A stretch of 64,000 nt of DNA from Rhizobium sp. JAB6 (GTDB lineage: Bacteria > Pseudomonadota > Alphaproteobacteria > Rhizobiales > Rhizobiaceae). Location: positions 186,001 to 250,000 of the forward strand of contig NZ_PYJQ01000009.1 of assembly GCF_003024605.1 (NCBI RefSeq). Direction: 5' to 3'. How positions within the stretch are numbered: the stretch's first letter is position 1; every line of letters starts with the position of its first letter. Positions 17,163 to 26,499 of this stretch are shown here, piece after piece. A model generated the notes under the pieces. That model was not told where the DNA came from and did not search any database. It saw nothing but the letters and a program-made list of their open reading frames with translations. A program made the translations under genes and the position numbers.

Positions 17163-19949
17163 ATGGCCAGATCATCGAAAAAATCCCCCGCCGCGACCGG
17201 TTTCGAAGAGGCGCCGCAGGCGCCGTTCGAAGGCGCGCCGCTCAGCGGCAGCGTTGCCGATTGGGTGAAGCAGCTGGAGGCCGACGCGGAAGCATCAGGC
17301 GTGGAAACCCAGCGCGAGATCGCTTCGAAGGCCGGCAAGCATCGCAAGAAGGTGGAAATCACCGCCGGCAAGACCGCGCGCGGCGTCTCCATGGGCGGCT
17401 CGACCGACCCCAAGACTCGCGCCGCCGCCGGCCTCAACCCGGTCTCCGGCCTCGATATCGCGCTCGAGGATGCCGACAAGATTTCGACCGGCGGCGTGAC
17501 CGCGACGGTGGAAGCCCTGTCGAAGCTGATCGAAAGCGGCAACCCGCTGCATAAGAACGGCAAGATCTGGACGCCGCACCGCCCTGCCCGGCCGGAAAAG
17601 TCCGAAGGCGGTATCGAAATCCGCATGGCCTCGGAATACAAGCCGGCCGGCGACCAGCCGACGGCGATCCGCGACCTCGTGGAAGGGCTGCAGAACGGCG
17701 ATCGCAATCAGGTGCTGCTCGGCGTCACCGGTTCCGGCAAGACCTTCACCATGGCCAAGGTGATCGAGGCGACACAGCGCCCGGCCGTCATCCTTGCGCC
17801 GAACAAGACGCTGGCGGCACAGCTCTATTCCGAATTCAAGAATTTCTTCCCGGACAACGCCGTCGAATATTTCGTATCTTACTACGATTACTACCAGCCG
17901 GAAGCCTATGTGCCGCGCTCGGACACCTATATCGAGAAGGAAAGCTCGATCAACGAACAGATCGACCGCATGCGCCACTCGGCGACACGATCGCTGCTGG
18001 AGCGCGACGATTGTATCATCGTCGCCTCGGTCTCGTGCATCTACGGTATCGGCTCGGTCGAAACCTATACGGCCATGACCTTCCAGATGAATGTCGGCGA
18101 TCGTCTCGATCAGCGGCAGCTGCTGGCGGATCTAGTGGCACAGCAGTATAAGCGCCGCGACATCGACTTCACGCGCGGCTCCTTCCGCGTTCGTGGCGAC
18201 ACGATCGAAATCTTTCCGGCCCACTTGGAGGATGCCGCCTGGCGCATCTCCATGTTCGGCGACGAGATCGACGCCATCACCGAATTCGATCCGCTCACGG
18301 GTCATAAGACCGGCGACCTGAAATCGGTGAAGATCTACGCCAATTCGCACTATGTCACGCCGCGTCCCACCCTGAACGCCGCCATCAAGGCAATCAAGGA
18401 AGAGCTGAAGCACCGCCTTGCCGAATTGGAAAAGGCCGGCCGCCTGCTGGAGGCGCAGCGCCTGGAACAGCGCACCCGCTACGATATCGAGATGCTCGAG
18501 GCCACCGGCTCCTGCCAGGGCATCGAAAATTATTCGCGCTATCTGACCGGCCGCAATCCCGGCGAGCCGCCGCCGACGCTCTTCGAGTACATCCCCGATA
18601 ACGCCATCATCTTCATCGACGAAAGCCACGTCACCGTGCCCCAGATCGGCGGCATGTACCGAGGCGACTTTCGCCGCAAGGCGACGCTGGCCGAATATGG
18701 CTTCCGCCTGCCTTCTTGCATGGACAACCGCCCCCTGCGCTTCGAGGAATGGGACGCCATGCGCCCGGACACGATCGCGGTGTCGGCAACGCCCGGCGGC
18801 TGGGAAATGGAGCAATCGGGCGGCGTCTTCGCCGAACAGGTCATCCGCCCGACCGGCCTCATCGATCCGCCGGTCGAGGTCCGCTCTGCCCGCACCCAGG
18901 TCGACGACGTGCTCGGCGAAATCCGCGAAACCGCCGCCAAGGGCTATCGCACGCTCTGCACCGTGCTGACCAAGCGCATGGCCGAAGACCTGACGGAATA
19001 TCTGCATGAGCAGGGCGTGCGCGTGCGCTACATGCACTCCGACATCGACACGCTGGAGCGCATCGAGATCATCCGCGATCTTCGCCTGGGCGCTTTCGAC
19101 GTGCTCGTCGGCATCAACCTACTGCGCGAGGGTCTCGACATTCCGGAATGCGGCTTCGTCGCCATTCTCGATGCCGACAAGGAAGGCTTCCTGCGCTCGG
19201 AAACCTCGCTGATCCAGACGATCGGCCGCGCCGCGCGTAACGTCGACGGCAAGGTCATTCTCTATGCCGATACCATTACCGGATCGATGCAGCGCGCTAT
19301 GGACGAAACCAGCCGCCGGCGCGAAAAGCAGATGGCCTACAACAAGGAACACGGCATCACGCCGGAATCGGTCAAGGCGAAGATTTCCGATATCCTCGAC
19401 AGCGTCTACGAGAAGGACCATGTCCGCGCCGATATCGGCGGCGCCTCCGGCAAGGGCTTTGCCGATGGCGGCCATCTCGTTGGCAACAATCTCCAGGCCC
19501 ACCTCAACGCGCTGGAAAAATCCATGCGCGATGCCGCAGCCGACCTGGACTTCGAAAAGGCGGCACGGCTGCGTGACGAGATCAAGCGCCTCAAGGCCGT
19601 CGAACTCGCCGCCATGGACGATCCACTCGCCCGCGAGGAGGCGAAGAGCCTCGAAAGCCGCGGTTCTGCGACCGTCAAGCGCGCACCGCCAGCACCGGAT
19701 TCCCGCTCCTATTTCGCCAAGCCGAGTCTCGACGAAATGGGGCCGGGCAGCGATGCCGGCACGCCGCTCTTCCGCAAGAACACACTGGACGAGATGACTG
19801 TCGGCCGCACCGAAAAGCCGGTCACGGGTAAGGTGCCGGACAAGCCGATCATCCGGGCGAAGCCCGGCGTCGGCTCCTATGAGGATTCGGTAGACGAGAA
19901 GCAGCGCAAGGGCCGGACCAAAGGCAAGACGGGGCGGCCTGGACGCTAA
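17163..19949 (+). CDS. uvrB: Excinuclease ABC subunit B
   Basis: UvrB verifies DNA damage delivered by UvrA and loads UvrC for nucleotide excision repair. All core motifs are present: Walker [11 protein letters not shown] near residue 187, the damage-probing beta-hairpin [12 protein letters not shown] near 240, the DEAD-like FIDESHVT near 483, helicase motifs V/VI (LREGLDIPE and QTIGRAARN), and a C-terminal UVR domain (residues ~784-812) that contacts UvrC. At 928 residues it is much longer than E. coli UvrB (~670). There is a ~155-residue N-terminal extension and a ~115-residue tail, as in other Rhizobiales. The ATG at 17163 is the first plausible start; the frame upstream is open but overlaps the MFS promoter. 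Confidence 0.96.
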   Translation: MARSSKKSPAATGFEEAPQAPFEGAPLSGSVADWVKQLEADAEASGVETQREIASKAGKHRKKVEITAGKTARGVSMGGSTDPKTRAAAGLNPVSGLDIALEDADKISTGGVTATVEALSKLIESGNPLHKNGKIWTPHRPARPEKSEGGIEIRMASEYKPAGDQPTAIRDLVEGLQNGDRNQVLLGVTGSGKTFTMAKVIEATQRPAVILAPNKTLAAQLYSEFKNFFPDNAVEYFVSYYDYYQPEAYVPRSDTYIEKESSINEQIDRMRHSATRSLLERDDCIIVASVSCIYGIGSVETYTAMTFQMNVGDRLDQRQLLADLVAQQYKRRDIDFTRGSFRVRGDTIEIFPAHLEDAAWRISMFGDEIDAITEFDPLTGHKTGDLKSVKIYANSHYVTPRPTLNAAIKAIKEELKHRLAELEKAGRLLEAQRLEQRTRYDIEMLEATGSCQGIENYSRYLTGRNPGEPPPTLFEYIPDNAIIFIDESHVTVPQIGGMYRGDFRRKATLAEYGFRLPSCMDNRPLRFEEWDAMRPDTIAVSATPGGWEMEQSGGVFAEQVIRPTGLIDPPVEVRSARTQVDDVLGEIRETAAKGYRTLCTVLTKRMAEDLTEYLHEQGVRVRYMHSDIDTLERIEIIRDLRLGAFDVLVGINLLREGLDIPECGFVAILDADKEGFLRSETSLIQTIGRAARNVDGKVILYADTITGSMQRAMDETSRRREKQMAYNKEHGITPESVKAKISDILDSVYEKDHVRADIGGASGKGFADGGHLVGNNLQAHLNALEKSMRDAAADLDFEKAARLRDEIKRLKAVELAAMDDPLAREEAKSLESRGSATVKRAPPAPDSRSYFAKPSLDEMGPGSDAGTPLFRKNTLDEMTVGRTEKPVTGKVPDKPIIRAKPGVGSYEDSVDEKQRKGRTKGKTGRPGR

Positions 19950-20135
19950 GACGGCGATCGTCTCTGAATGTCCCACCCTGCCGCCGATGACGGAGGATGC
20001 AGCAGCCGGCATCGGAAGATGCCTTGCCGGCCTGTCTGGCAGTCCTACATGCATCGCATAGGGAGCCCGTGACGGCAGGGAAGCGTTGAACACGCCCGGA
20101 CCGGCGGGAAGTGACAGAACATGGGAGAGAGACCG

Positions 20136-20594
20136 ATGCCGGAACCTTTGATCGTCCATCGCGAGACTCATGTCTCGGCGCCGCCTGCGGCCATATTCGC
20201 ACTGCTGACCGATCCGGAAAAGATCCTGCGCTGGATGGGCACGGAAGCCCAGACGAAGCCGGAGCCTGGCGGCATCTATCTCGTCAACGTCACCGGCGCT
20301 CGTGCCGCGCGCGGCACTTTCCGCGAAGTCGTGCCGGTGCACCGCCTCGCCTATAGCTTCGGCTGGGAAGGCAGCGAGGAGGTGCCTCCCGGATCGACAC
20401 TGGTGGAGATCGACCTGATAGAGCAGTCGAACGGGACGCTGGTGCGCCTCACCCATACCGGCCTGCCGACCCTCGAACAATGCGAGGCGCACGCAAAAGG
20501 CTGGGCGCATTATCTCGACCGCATGGCGGCAGTGGCTGCCGGACGCGATCCCGGCCCGGACCCCATGCGCGGTCAAGACGACCGAAAACAATAA
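20136..20594 (+). CDS. SRPBCC (AHSA1/START-like) protein
   Basis: A 152-residue single SRPBCC domain. The usual opening VSAPPAAIFALLTDPEKILRW and closing amphipathic helix (EQCEAHAKGWAHYLDRMAAV) of the AHSA1/Polyketide_cyc branch are present. The fold makes a hydrophobic pocket for a small ligand; the ligand is unknown. ATG 20136 was preferred over 20121 because GGGAGAGAG sits 5-13 nt before it. No SdpR/ArsR-type repressor, often paired with such genes, lies adjacent. Confidence 0.85.
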   Translation: MPEPLIVHRETHVSAPPAAIFALLTDPEKILRWMGTEAQTKPEPGGIYLVNVTGARAARGTFREVVPVHRLAYSFGWEGSEEVPPGSTLVEIDLIEQSNGTLVRLTHTGLPTLEQCEAHAKGWAHYLDRMAAVAAGRDPGPDPMRGQDDRKQ

Positions 20595-20754
20595 TGCCTT
20601 GAGTACTGCTCCATCCGGTTCGATGGCTTGAGGAGCAGGGAAATCACCGGCCAGGGACATAGGTTCGTTCGCTAGAACTTGGCGATCCCTGCGCCGTCAG
20701 GAAGGTTGCGCCGGCCCGGATGACAGCTCGCAATCGCCATGGCATGATCGCGGC

Positions 20755-21807
20755 ATGGATTTACCTGCCCCCCTTGCCTGGCTGGTCGACGAAGCCGGCA
20801 CCTCGCCCAGCCCCGAACGCTTCCTGGCCGATCTGGGCGCACACCTGTCGGCTGCCGGCCTCCCGCTTGCCGGCAGCGCCCTGACGCTTGCCGCGCCGCA
20901 TCCGATCATCACGCAGCATACATGGCTCTGGCGCGCGGAGAGCGGAGCGGTAACCGAAGCTCTCGGCTTCGCCGGCACGGCGCTAGGACAGGCCGGTCGC
21001 GATTGGCTCGGCGATCTCGGCCCGATATCCGAGGAAACGATCGGGATTGCGCCAGGCAATTCCGTGCTTGCCTGGGCCGGCGCGCGGCCCTTCACCACCT
21101 TCGAAACGGAAACCCTGCGCGAAATCGCCCGCTTCGCCGCGGCCCCCTTGGCGGCATTGGCCGCCCGCGCCACTCTATCGACCCTGCTCGAAGCCTATCT
21201 CGGCCGCAGAAGTGCGGCGCGCGTGCAGGCCGGTGCGCTCAGCCGCAATAGTGGCGAAACCATCCGCGCAGCCCTGCTCTGCGCCGATCTGCGGGATTTC
21301 ACCGCTCTTTCCGAAGCCACCGAGCCGACGGTCATGATCGCGGCGCTCGATGCCTGGTTCGACCGCGTCGCCGGCGCCGTCCATGCCTTCGGCGGCGAAG
21401 TGCTGAAATTCATGGGCGACGGCGTACTAGCAATCTTCCCCGTTAGCGGGACACCGAAGGAAGCTTGCGAGGCGGCCTTGCGCGCCGCCACCGCCATACG
21501 CGCCGGCATGGCGCATCTTGACACAACGCGGACAAGCCAGGGCCTGCCACAACTCCCCTTCGGCGTCGCGCTGCATTTCGGCGACATGCTCTGGGGCAAC
21601 ATCGGCGCCGCCGACCGCCTGGACTTCACCGCCATCGGTCCCGCCGTCAACCTCGTCAGCCGGCTGGAGGGCCTCTGCAAGCCGCTCGGCCACAATATCC
21701 TCGTTTCGGGATCGGTCGCAGCCGAGACGGCGATGCCGCTGCTGGCCTTGGGATGTTACGAGCTGCGGGGGATAGCGGAGCCTTGTGCGGTGTTTACACC
21801 GAGCTAG
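20755..21807 (+). CDS. Class III adenylate/guanylate cyclase
   Basis: A 350-residue protein with a ~150-residue N-terminal region (a GAF-like stretch ending in a helix that includes TFETETLREIARFAA) and a class III cyclase catalytic domain over residues ~170-345. Metal-binding Asp residues are seen at D178 (ALLCADLRDFT) and D222 (LKFMGDGVLAIF). The C-terminal DFTAIGPAVNLVSRLE holds the Asp that selects adenine in adenylate cyclases (TAIG...N) and the transition-state Asn/Arg. It likely makes cAMP from ATP. Rhizobia carry many such cyclases with different sensors; the signal here is unknown. Single gene with its own spacing. Confidence 0.88.
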   Translation: MDLPAPLAWLVDEAGTSPSPERFLADLGAHLSAAGLPLAGSALTLAAPHPIITQHTWLWRAESGAVTEALGFAGTALGQAGRDWLGDLGPISEETIGIAPGNSVLAWAGARPFTTFETETLREIARFAAAPLAALAARATLSTLLEAYLGRRSAARVQAGALSRNSGETIRAALLCADLRDFTALSEATEPTVMIAALDAWFDRVAGAVHAFGGEVLKFMGDGVLAIFPVSGTPKEACEAALRAATAIRAGMAHLDTTRTSQGLPQLPFGVALHFGDMLWGNIGAADRLDFTAIGPAVNLVSRLEGLCKPLGHNILVSGSVAAETAMPLLALGCYELRGIAEPCAVFTPS

Positions 21808-21847
21808 AGCTGGTATCCCGAACGTCGGTCTACAAGGAGAGTCCTCA

Positions 21848-21949
21848 ATGTCGCAATCGCGGCGGCTTTGGAAAAGCAGCTACGGCAGTCTCTCTTACAA
21901 AAGCAATTTGAACAGTGTTTCAGGAATAACAAGCCTCCTCATTATATAA
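21848..21949 (+). CDS. Candidate small ORF, 33 codons
   Basis: ATG at 21848 is preceded by AAGGAGA (21834-21840) at a 7-nt spacing, which is a good ribosome site. The frame encodes a 33-residue Ser-rich peptide ending in a hydrophobic TSLLII. Third positions are not GC-rich, unlike most genes here, so coding use is doubtful. It could be a leader peptide or chance. Confidence 0.25.
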   Translation: MSQSRRLWKSSYGSLSYKSNLNSVSGITSLLII

Positions 21950-22272
21950 GCTGAAGATCGTAGATTCGCCGGGCAATCGGACCGATCGCTTTTTTCAACC
22001 CGTTGATTTCCCTTTCATTACCGCTGCCGGCTAAAACACCTCTTGCCTTTTTCCACAAACCCTGTCACCCATATGCATGCTCGGGCATTTGCATGCCGGT
22101 GACTGGACTGATTTGGTGATCCGCTTGCGGCAGGCAGCGGTTGGGTCTTCTGACCCGCGCAGACGTTCTTTCCCCGTACGTGAACTACTCGACTGGCTTT
22201 CGCATGGCGCGGAGGCAAAGCCGTCCGGTTTATCCGGATAAACTAAGACTGATGGGTAAAGGACTATCCCCC
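21950..22272 (+). promoter_or_regulatory. Long cold-shock gene leader and promoter region
   Basis: No protein gene is supported between the cyclase and csp apart from the doubtful 33-codon frame. The bases before the csp start include self-complementary stretches, for example GCATGC at 22075-22080 repeated as inverted GCATGC near 22091, and GTCCGGTTTATCCGGATAAAC (22222 on). Long structured leaders are known in cspA-type mRNAs as cold-responsive elements. That this one acts so is inference. Confidence 0.4.
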
Positions 22273-22485
22273 ATGGCCACCAAGGGCATCGTAAAATTCT
22301 TCAACCAGGACAAGGGTTTTGGCTTCATCACTCCTGACGGCGGCGCAAAGGACGTTTTCGTCCACATCTCCGCTCTTCAGGCTTCCGGGATCCAGTCGCT
22401 GCGCGAAGGCCAGCAGGTCACCTTCGACACCGAGCCGGATCGCATGGGCAAGGGCCCGAAGGCTGTCAACATCCAGGCTGCCTAA
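22273..22485 (+). CDS. Cold-shock protein (CspA family)
   Basis: A 70-residue OB-fold cold-shock domain. RNP1 is KGFGFITP (residues ~15-22) and RNP2 is VFVHISAL (about 30-37), with the flanking aromatic residues in place. It binds single-stranded RNA/DNA and acts as an RNA chaperone. The ATG at 22273 gives the normal CspA start ([17 protein letters not shown]); an in-frame upstream ATG at 22255 would add a few residues not typical of the family. A perfect intrinsic terminator follows 31 nt after the stop, so it is monocistronic. Confidence 0.95.
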   Translation: MATKGIVKFFNQDKGFGFITPDGGAKDVFVHISALQASGIQSLREGQQVTFDTEPDRMGKGPKAVNIQAA

Positions 22486-22516
22486 GCCTCTGGTGATTGC
22501 CTGACTAAGGTTTCGG

Positions 22517-22545
22517 ACGGCGCGGTGAAAACCGCGCCGTTTTTC
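22517..22545 (+). terminator. Rho-independent terminator of csp gene
   Basis: ACGGCGCGGT (22517-22526), a stable GAAA tetraloop, then ACCGCGCCGT (22531-22540) and a TTTTTC tract: a perfect 10-bp GC-rich stem. Confidence 0.92.
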
Positions 22546-22578
22546 GTTTGCTGGATGAGGTTACAACGGGTTCGTGTC

Positions 22579-22824
22579 CTATCTCGCCCCTAGCGGGCGA
22601 GAAAGCAATCTCACCGGTTTAGCAATTGCGATATCGGATCGCTCCACATACTCAAAATGCAGCGCAATTTCTAAGCGATTGAAATCGCAAGAACGGGGGC
22701 CATCTTCTTGAGAGAAATAGTTCGGAAGTCAGTGCGCCCATACCTACCCCTCTCTTGCAAAATCTAGCACTTAGCTGAAGCTAGATGCTGATTTTGCTTT
22801 CTCGCCCGCCAAGGGCGAGATTAG
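22579..22824. repeat. 246-bp MITE-like element with terminal inverted repeats
   Basis: The left end (22579-22612) and the right end (22790-22824) are inverted copies of one another over about 33 bases with a few mismatches. Each end also contains its own palindrome, TCTCGCCC...GGGCGAGA. Inside the right half a further hairpin pairs GCAAAATC (22757-22764) with GATTTTGC (22790-22797) around AGCT-rich arms. There is no open frame with coding bias. It fills the gap between the csp terminator and the dusA stop codon. The structure suggests a non-autonomous mobile or palindromic repeat element; no target duplication could be confirmed. Confidence 0.6.
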
Positions 22825-22828
22825 CACC

Positions 22829-23842
22829 TCAAGCGCTGACCCGCTCCGAATCCGCACTGAAATCCACCGCGGCGAAAGCGGCCGCGATCACCTCCGGCCC
22901 CGCTCCCGGCTTGTTGGCGTCGGTGGAGAGGATCTGGCGGTAGCGGCGCGAGCCCGGCAGACCGGTGAAGAGACCGACCATATGGCGCGCGACATGCTGC
23001 AGGCGGCCGCCATTTTCTATGTGGCGCTCAACATAGGTCATCATCCGGTCGCGCAGACCATTCCAATCGGCTTCAACTGCAGGCTCGCCATAAAAGCGGT
23101 GATCGACATCGGCAAGGATCGCGGCATTCTGATAGGCGGCGCGGCCGAGCATGACGCCGTCGACATGGGCAAGATGCGCCTCAGCCTGATCCAGCGTCTG
23201 AATGCCGCCATTGATGCCGATGAAAACCTCGGGCCAACGGCTCTTCATGCGGTAGACGATATCGTAGTCAAGCGGCGGTATTTCGCGGTTTTCCTTCGGC
23301 GACAGCCCCTTCAGCCAGGCCTTGCGCGCATGGATCCAGATCGCGTCCGCGCCGGCATCCAGCACGCGCGTCATCAGCTCCGGCAAGGCCTCTTCCGGCT
23401 CCTGCTCATCGACGCCGATCCGGCATTTCACCGTGACGGGCGCCTTCGAAACCGCCTTCATCGCCGCAACGCAGGATGCCACCGTCTCCGGCGTCAGCAT
23501 CAAGCAGGCGCCGAAGGTGCCTGACTGTACCCGATCGGAAGGACAGCCGACATTGAGATTAATCTCGTCATAATTATAGGATTCCGCGATCTTCACCGCC
23601 TCGGCAAGCTTGGCCGGGTCGGAGCCGCCAAGCTGCAGCGCAACGGGATGCTCGACAGCATCATGCCCCAGTAGCCGGTCGCGCGGCCCGTGAATGATCG
23701 CGTCCGCCACGATCATCTCGGTATAAAGCAGCGCATGCCGGCTGATCTGCCGATGCAGATATCTGCAATGGCGATCCGTCCAGTCGATCATGGGGGCTAC
23801 CGCAAAGATCTTGCGGCCAGTTTTCAGTGCGTCGCTATACAT
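22829..23842 (-). CDS. dusA: tRNA-dihydrouridine synthase A
   Basis: A 337-residue TIM-barrel FMN enzyme reducing uridines 20/20a in the D-loop of tRNAs with NADPH. Family motifs: FAVAPMIDWTDRHCRYLHR at the start (FMN and substrate pocket), LNVGCPSDRVQ with the catalytic Cys near residue 98, the KCRIGVDEQ strand, IHARKAWLKGLSPKENR characteristic of DusA, and GINGGIQ/GVMLGRAAYQ as phosphate-binding loops. Start 23842 (MYSDALKTGRK) was selected because the 56-residue upstream extension overlaps the FAH gene promoter and has no family match. Confidence 0.93.
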   Translation of the reverse strand: MYSDALKTGRKIFAVAPMIDWTDRHCRYLHRQISRHALLYTEMIVADAIIHGPRDRLLGHDAVEHPVALQLGGSDPAKLAEAVKIAESYNYDEINLNVGCPSDRVQSGTFGACLMLTPETVASCVAAMKAVSKAPVTVKCRIGVDEQEPEEALPELMTRVLDAGADAIWIHARKAWLKGLSPKENREIPPLDYDIVYRMKSRWPEVFIGINGGIQTLDQAEAHLAHVDGVMLGRAAYQNAAILADVDHRFYGEPAVEADWNGLRDRMMTYVERHIENGGRLQHVARHMVGLFTGLPGSRRYRQILSTDANKPGAGPEVIAAAFAAVDFSADSERVSA

Positions 23843-23984
23843 GGGAAGCCTTTCTGAGGCGCCCTCTACACCAAATCTCTCAAAAAGGCCAGTTTTCGTG
23901 GCAGTCACAATGATGCTAGTTTGCCCGGACGGAATCGGAGAGCGACTGGCCTTCCGAGAAAGAGCGAAAGTTTCGAAAACCCAT

Positions 23985-24680
23985 ATGAACGCCCCATTGA
24001 CGACAGTCATTCCGCCGCCTGCCCCAGTTCTTCTGCCGATCGAGGGTGAGACCGAGTTCTTTCCCGTGCGCCGCGTCTATTGCGTCGGCCGCAACTACGC
24101 CGACCACGCCATAGAAATGGGACACGACCCCAGCCGCGAACCGCCCTTCTTCTTCCAGAAAAACCCCGACAACCTGCTTGTCGCCAGCGACTTCCCCTAT
24201 CCTTCGCTGTCGTCCGACGTTCATCACGAAGTGGAGCTTGTCGTGGCGTTGCGCAGCGGCGGCGCAAACATCCCGGTCGAACAGGCGCTGGACTGCGTCT
24301 ACGGCTATGGCGTTGGCATCGATTTCACCCGCCGCGACCTGCAGGGCGAAGCCAAGAAGCTCGGCCGCCCCTGGGAAATCGGCAAGGCCTTCGATCATTC
24401 GGCACCCGTCTCCGCGCTCGCACCTGCCACGCGGGTCGGCCATCCCGACAGGGGCGGCATCTGGCTGATGCGCAATGGCGAGGCTGCCCAGAGAGGCGAT
24501 CTCTCTCAGATGATCTGGAAGGTGCCGGAAATCATCGCCGAGCTTTCCAAGCTCTTCACGCTCGCCCCGGGCGATATCATCATGACGGGCACGCCGGCCG
24601 GCGTCGGCCCTGTTGCGCGCGGTGACCGGATCAGCTGCGCTATCGATGGCGTCGCCAATCTTGTCCTGAACGTCGTCTGA
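23985..24680 (+). CDS. Fumarylacetoacetate hydrolase family protein
   Basis: A 231-residue FAH-fold enzyme. The core pattern is present: [15 protein letters not shown], then [10 protein letters not shown], the metal-binding [10 protein letters not shown] (two Glu), [22 protein letters not shown], and the late [11 protein letters not shown]. Such proteins hydrolyse or decarboxylate acylpyruvates, or decarboxylate oxaloacetate; the length and the RRDLQ...KKGRPW segment resemble the acylpyruvase/FAHD1-type group. The next gene follows after 16 nt in the same direction, so the two probably form an operon. Confidence 0.9.
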   Translation: MNAPLTTVIPPPAPVLLPIEGETEFFPVRRVYCVGRNYADHAIEMGHDPSREPPFFFQKNPDNLLVASDFPYPSLSSDVHHEVELVVALRSGGANIPVEQALDCVYGYGVGIDFTRRDLQGEAKKLGRPWEIGKAFDHSAPVSALAPATRVGHPDRGGIWLMRNGEAAQRGDLSQMIWKVPEIIAELSKLFTLAPGDIIMTGTPAGVGPVARGDRISCAIDGVANLVLNVV

Positions 24681-24696
24681 TCGAGGAGGATCGACC

Positions 24697-25227
24697 ATGC
24701 CGCTTTACGCCCTCGCCGGCCTGACGCCGAAAACGCCAGACCCGGGCCGTTACTGGATCGCGCCGGATGCAAGCGTCATCGGCAAGGTCGAGATCGGCGA
24801 GGATGTCGGCGTCTGGTTCGGCTCGGTCCTGCGCGGGGACAATGAGCTCATCGCCATAGGCAGGGCGACGAATATCCAGGAAGGCACGATGGTCCACACC
24901 GATCCGGCCTTTCCCGTCACCATCGGGGAAGGCTGCACCATCGGCCACCACGCCATCATTCATGGCTGCGCCATCGGCAACAATTCGCTGATCGGCATGG
25001 GCGCAACCATTCTGAACGGCGCGAAGATCGGCAATAATTGCCTCGTCGGCGCCAATGCGCTTGTCACGGAAGGCAAGGAGTTCCCGGATGGCTCCCTGGT
25101 TGTCGGCGCGCCGGCAAGAGCCATCCGCACGTTGGATGAGACGGCAATCGAAGGCCTGCGCCGCTCAGCGAAGCATTATGTTGCCAACTGGCAGCGCTTC
25201 GCGCGTGATCTTAAAATATTAGATTAG
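24697..25227 (+). CDS. Gamma-carbonic anhydrase-like hexapeptide protein
   Basis: A 176-residue left-handed beta-helix protein with many hexapeptide turns (for example [20 protein letters not shown] and [20 protein letters not shown]) and a C-terminal helix. The three zinc His ligands of gamma-carbonic anhydrases are at MVHTD and [10 protein letters not shown]. Relatives include E. coli YrdA and CaiE. Whether it hydrates CO2 is unknown; many such homologues are inactive. GAGGAGG sits 8 nt upstream of the ATG, and it is cotranscribed with the FAH-family gene. Confidence 0.9.
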   Translation: MPLYALAGLTPKTPDPGRYWIAPDASVIGKVEIGEDVGVWFGSVLRGDNELIAIGRATNIQEGTMVHTDPAFPVTIGEGCTIGHHAIIHGCAIGNNSLIGMGATILNGAKIGNNCLVGANALVTEGKEFPDGSLVVGAPARAIRTLDETAIEGLRRSAKHYVANWQRFARDLKILD

Positions 25228-25276
25228 AAAATTCTTACAAATATCTGGTGGATATGAAATAACAGCGGCCTGCGGA

Positions 25277-25675
25277 TCAAGCCGCGCAATTGGCGCAATG
25301 GCCGCGAATTTCGATGGTGGACTTCTCCGCCTTGAACTTCTGCGATTTCAGCGAGTCCATCAGCCGATGATCCACCTCGTGATCGTGGAACTCGATCACC
25401 TGGCCGCAACTTTCGCAGATGGCGAAGGCGACCAGGCCATGACTATGACAATCCTCATGCGGATGTGCGCAGACGACGAAGGAATTGATGCTCTCGAGCC
25501 GGTGCACCACGCCATATTCCAGAAGCTTATCCAGCGCCCGATAGACCTGCAGCGGCGCGCGGAACCCCTGATCGCGCAATTTGTCGAGAATGGTATAGGC
25601 GCTGAGCGGCGCTTCCGCCTTGGTCAGGACGTCAAAAACGAGAGACTGGTTCTTGGTGAGCATAGGAGTGGTCAT
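25277..25675 (-). CDS. zur: Zinc uptake regulator, Fur family
   Basis: A 132-residue Fur-family repressor. A winged helix (residues ~10-70, with QVYRALDKLLEYGVVHRLES as recognition region) is followed by a dimerisation domain holding CAHPHEDCHSHG, CESCGQVIEFHDHEVDH and a terminal GHCANC. The two CxxC pairs form the structural zinc site and the His-rich part the sensing site. Zn-bound protein would repress znuABC. Its position as the last gene of the znuC-znuB-zur operon, overlapping znuB by 4 nt, is the basis for calling it Zur rather than Fur or Mur, and implies autorepression through the palindromes at 27396-27430. Confidence 0.92.
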   Translation of the reverse strand: MTTPMLTKNQSLVFDVLTKAEAPLSAYTILDKLRDQGFRAPLQVYRALDKLLEYGVVHRLESINSFVVCAHPHEDCHSHGLVAFAICESCGQVIEFHDHEVDHRLMDSLKSQKFKAEKSTIEIRGHCANCAA

Positions 25676-26499
25676 GATGACTGTCCTCTCTGTTGCGCCA
25701 CTGGCGTGCCGGCCCTGCGAACGAGGGGTAGCAGACTGATGACAAATAGAACAAGCGCTGCGACGACGATGGAAGGTCCGGAGGGCGTATCGTAGCGCAG
25801 CGATCCGAAAAGACCTCCGACGACGGCGACGGCGCCGAGCAGCGAAGCGAAAACCGCCATTGTTTCCGGCGTCGCAGCAAAGCGGCGCGCTGTGGCGGCG
25901 GGAATGATCAGCAGCGCAGTGATAAGCAAAATGCCGACGATCTTCATGGCGATCGCGATCACCACGGCCATCAGCAGCATGAAGAACAGCCTCGCGCGCT
26001 CCGGCCGCAATCCTTCAGCCTCGGCGAGCTCGGGATTGACCGTCGAAGCCAGCAGCGGACGCCAGAGCCACGCGATCGCCGCCAGCACGAAAATGCCGCC
26101 ACTCCAGATCACCGCGATGTCCGACTGGCTGACGGCGAGAATATCGCCGAAGAGGAAGGCGATGAGATCGATCCGTACCCAGCTCATGAAGGCGACGATG
26201 ACGAGGCCGATCGCCAGCGTCGCATGCGAGAGGATGCCGAGCAGCGCATCCGCCGACAGCGCCTGCCGCCGTTGCAGCAGAAGGAGTAGGATCGAAACAA
26301 GCGCCGCAACCGCAAAAACCGAGAGCGTCAGGTTGAGCTGGAACAGCAGCGAGAGCGCCACGCCGAGCAGCGCCGAATGCGAGATCGTGTCGCCGAAATA
26401 GGCCATGCGCCGCCAGATGATGAAGCAGCCGAGCGGCCCGGTTGTCAGCGCCAGTCCGACGCCGGCCAGGACCGCACGCAGGAAGAAATCGTCAAACAT
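25672..26499 (-). CDS. znuB: Zinc ABC transporter permease
   Basis: A 275-residue ABC-3 family membrane protein with about eight helices. It begins FFLRAVLAGVGLALTTGPLGC and carries the family block RRMAYFGDTISHSALLGVAL, which contacts the ATPase. It forms the inner-membrane channel for zinc with ZnuC and ZnuA. The start at 26499 overlaps the 3' end of znuC by 8 nt, and the end overlaps zur by 4 nt, so all three are translationally coupled. A much longer open frame upstream is antisense-like noise in the His-rich 3' end of znuC. Confidence 0.94.
   Translation of the reverse strand: MFDDFFLRAVLAGVGLALTTGPLGCFIIWRRMAYFGDTISHSALLGVALSLLFQLNLTLSVFAVAALVSILLLLLQRRQALSADALLGILSHATLAIGLVIVAFMSWVRIDLIAFLFGDILAVSQSDIAVIWSGGIFVLAAIAWLWRPLLASTVNPELAEAEGLRPERARLFFMLLMAVVIAIAMKIVGILLITALLIIPAATARRFAATPETMAVFASLLGAVAVVGGLFGSLRYDTPSGPSIVVAALVLFVISLLPLVRRAGTPVAQQRGQSS

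Noticed and set aside
22141..22272. N-terminal extension of the cold-shock protein
   Set aside because: The frame is open upstream, but the CspA family starts at 22273 and the upstream residues match nothing.
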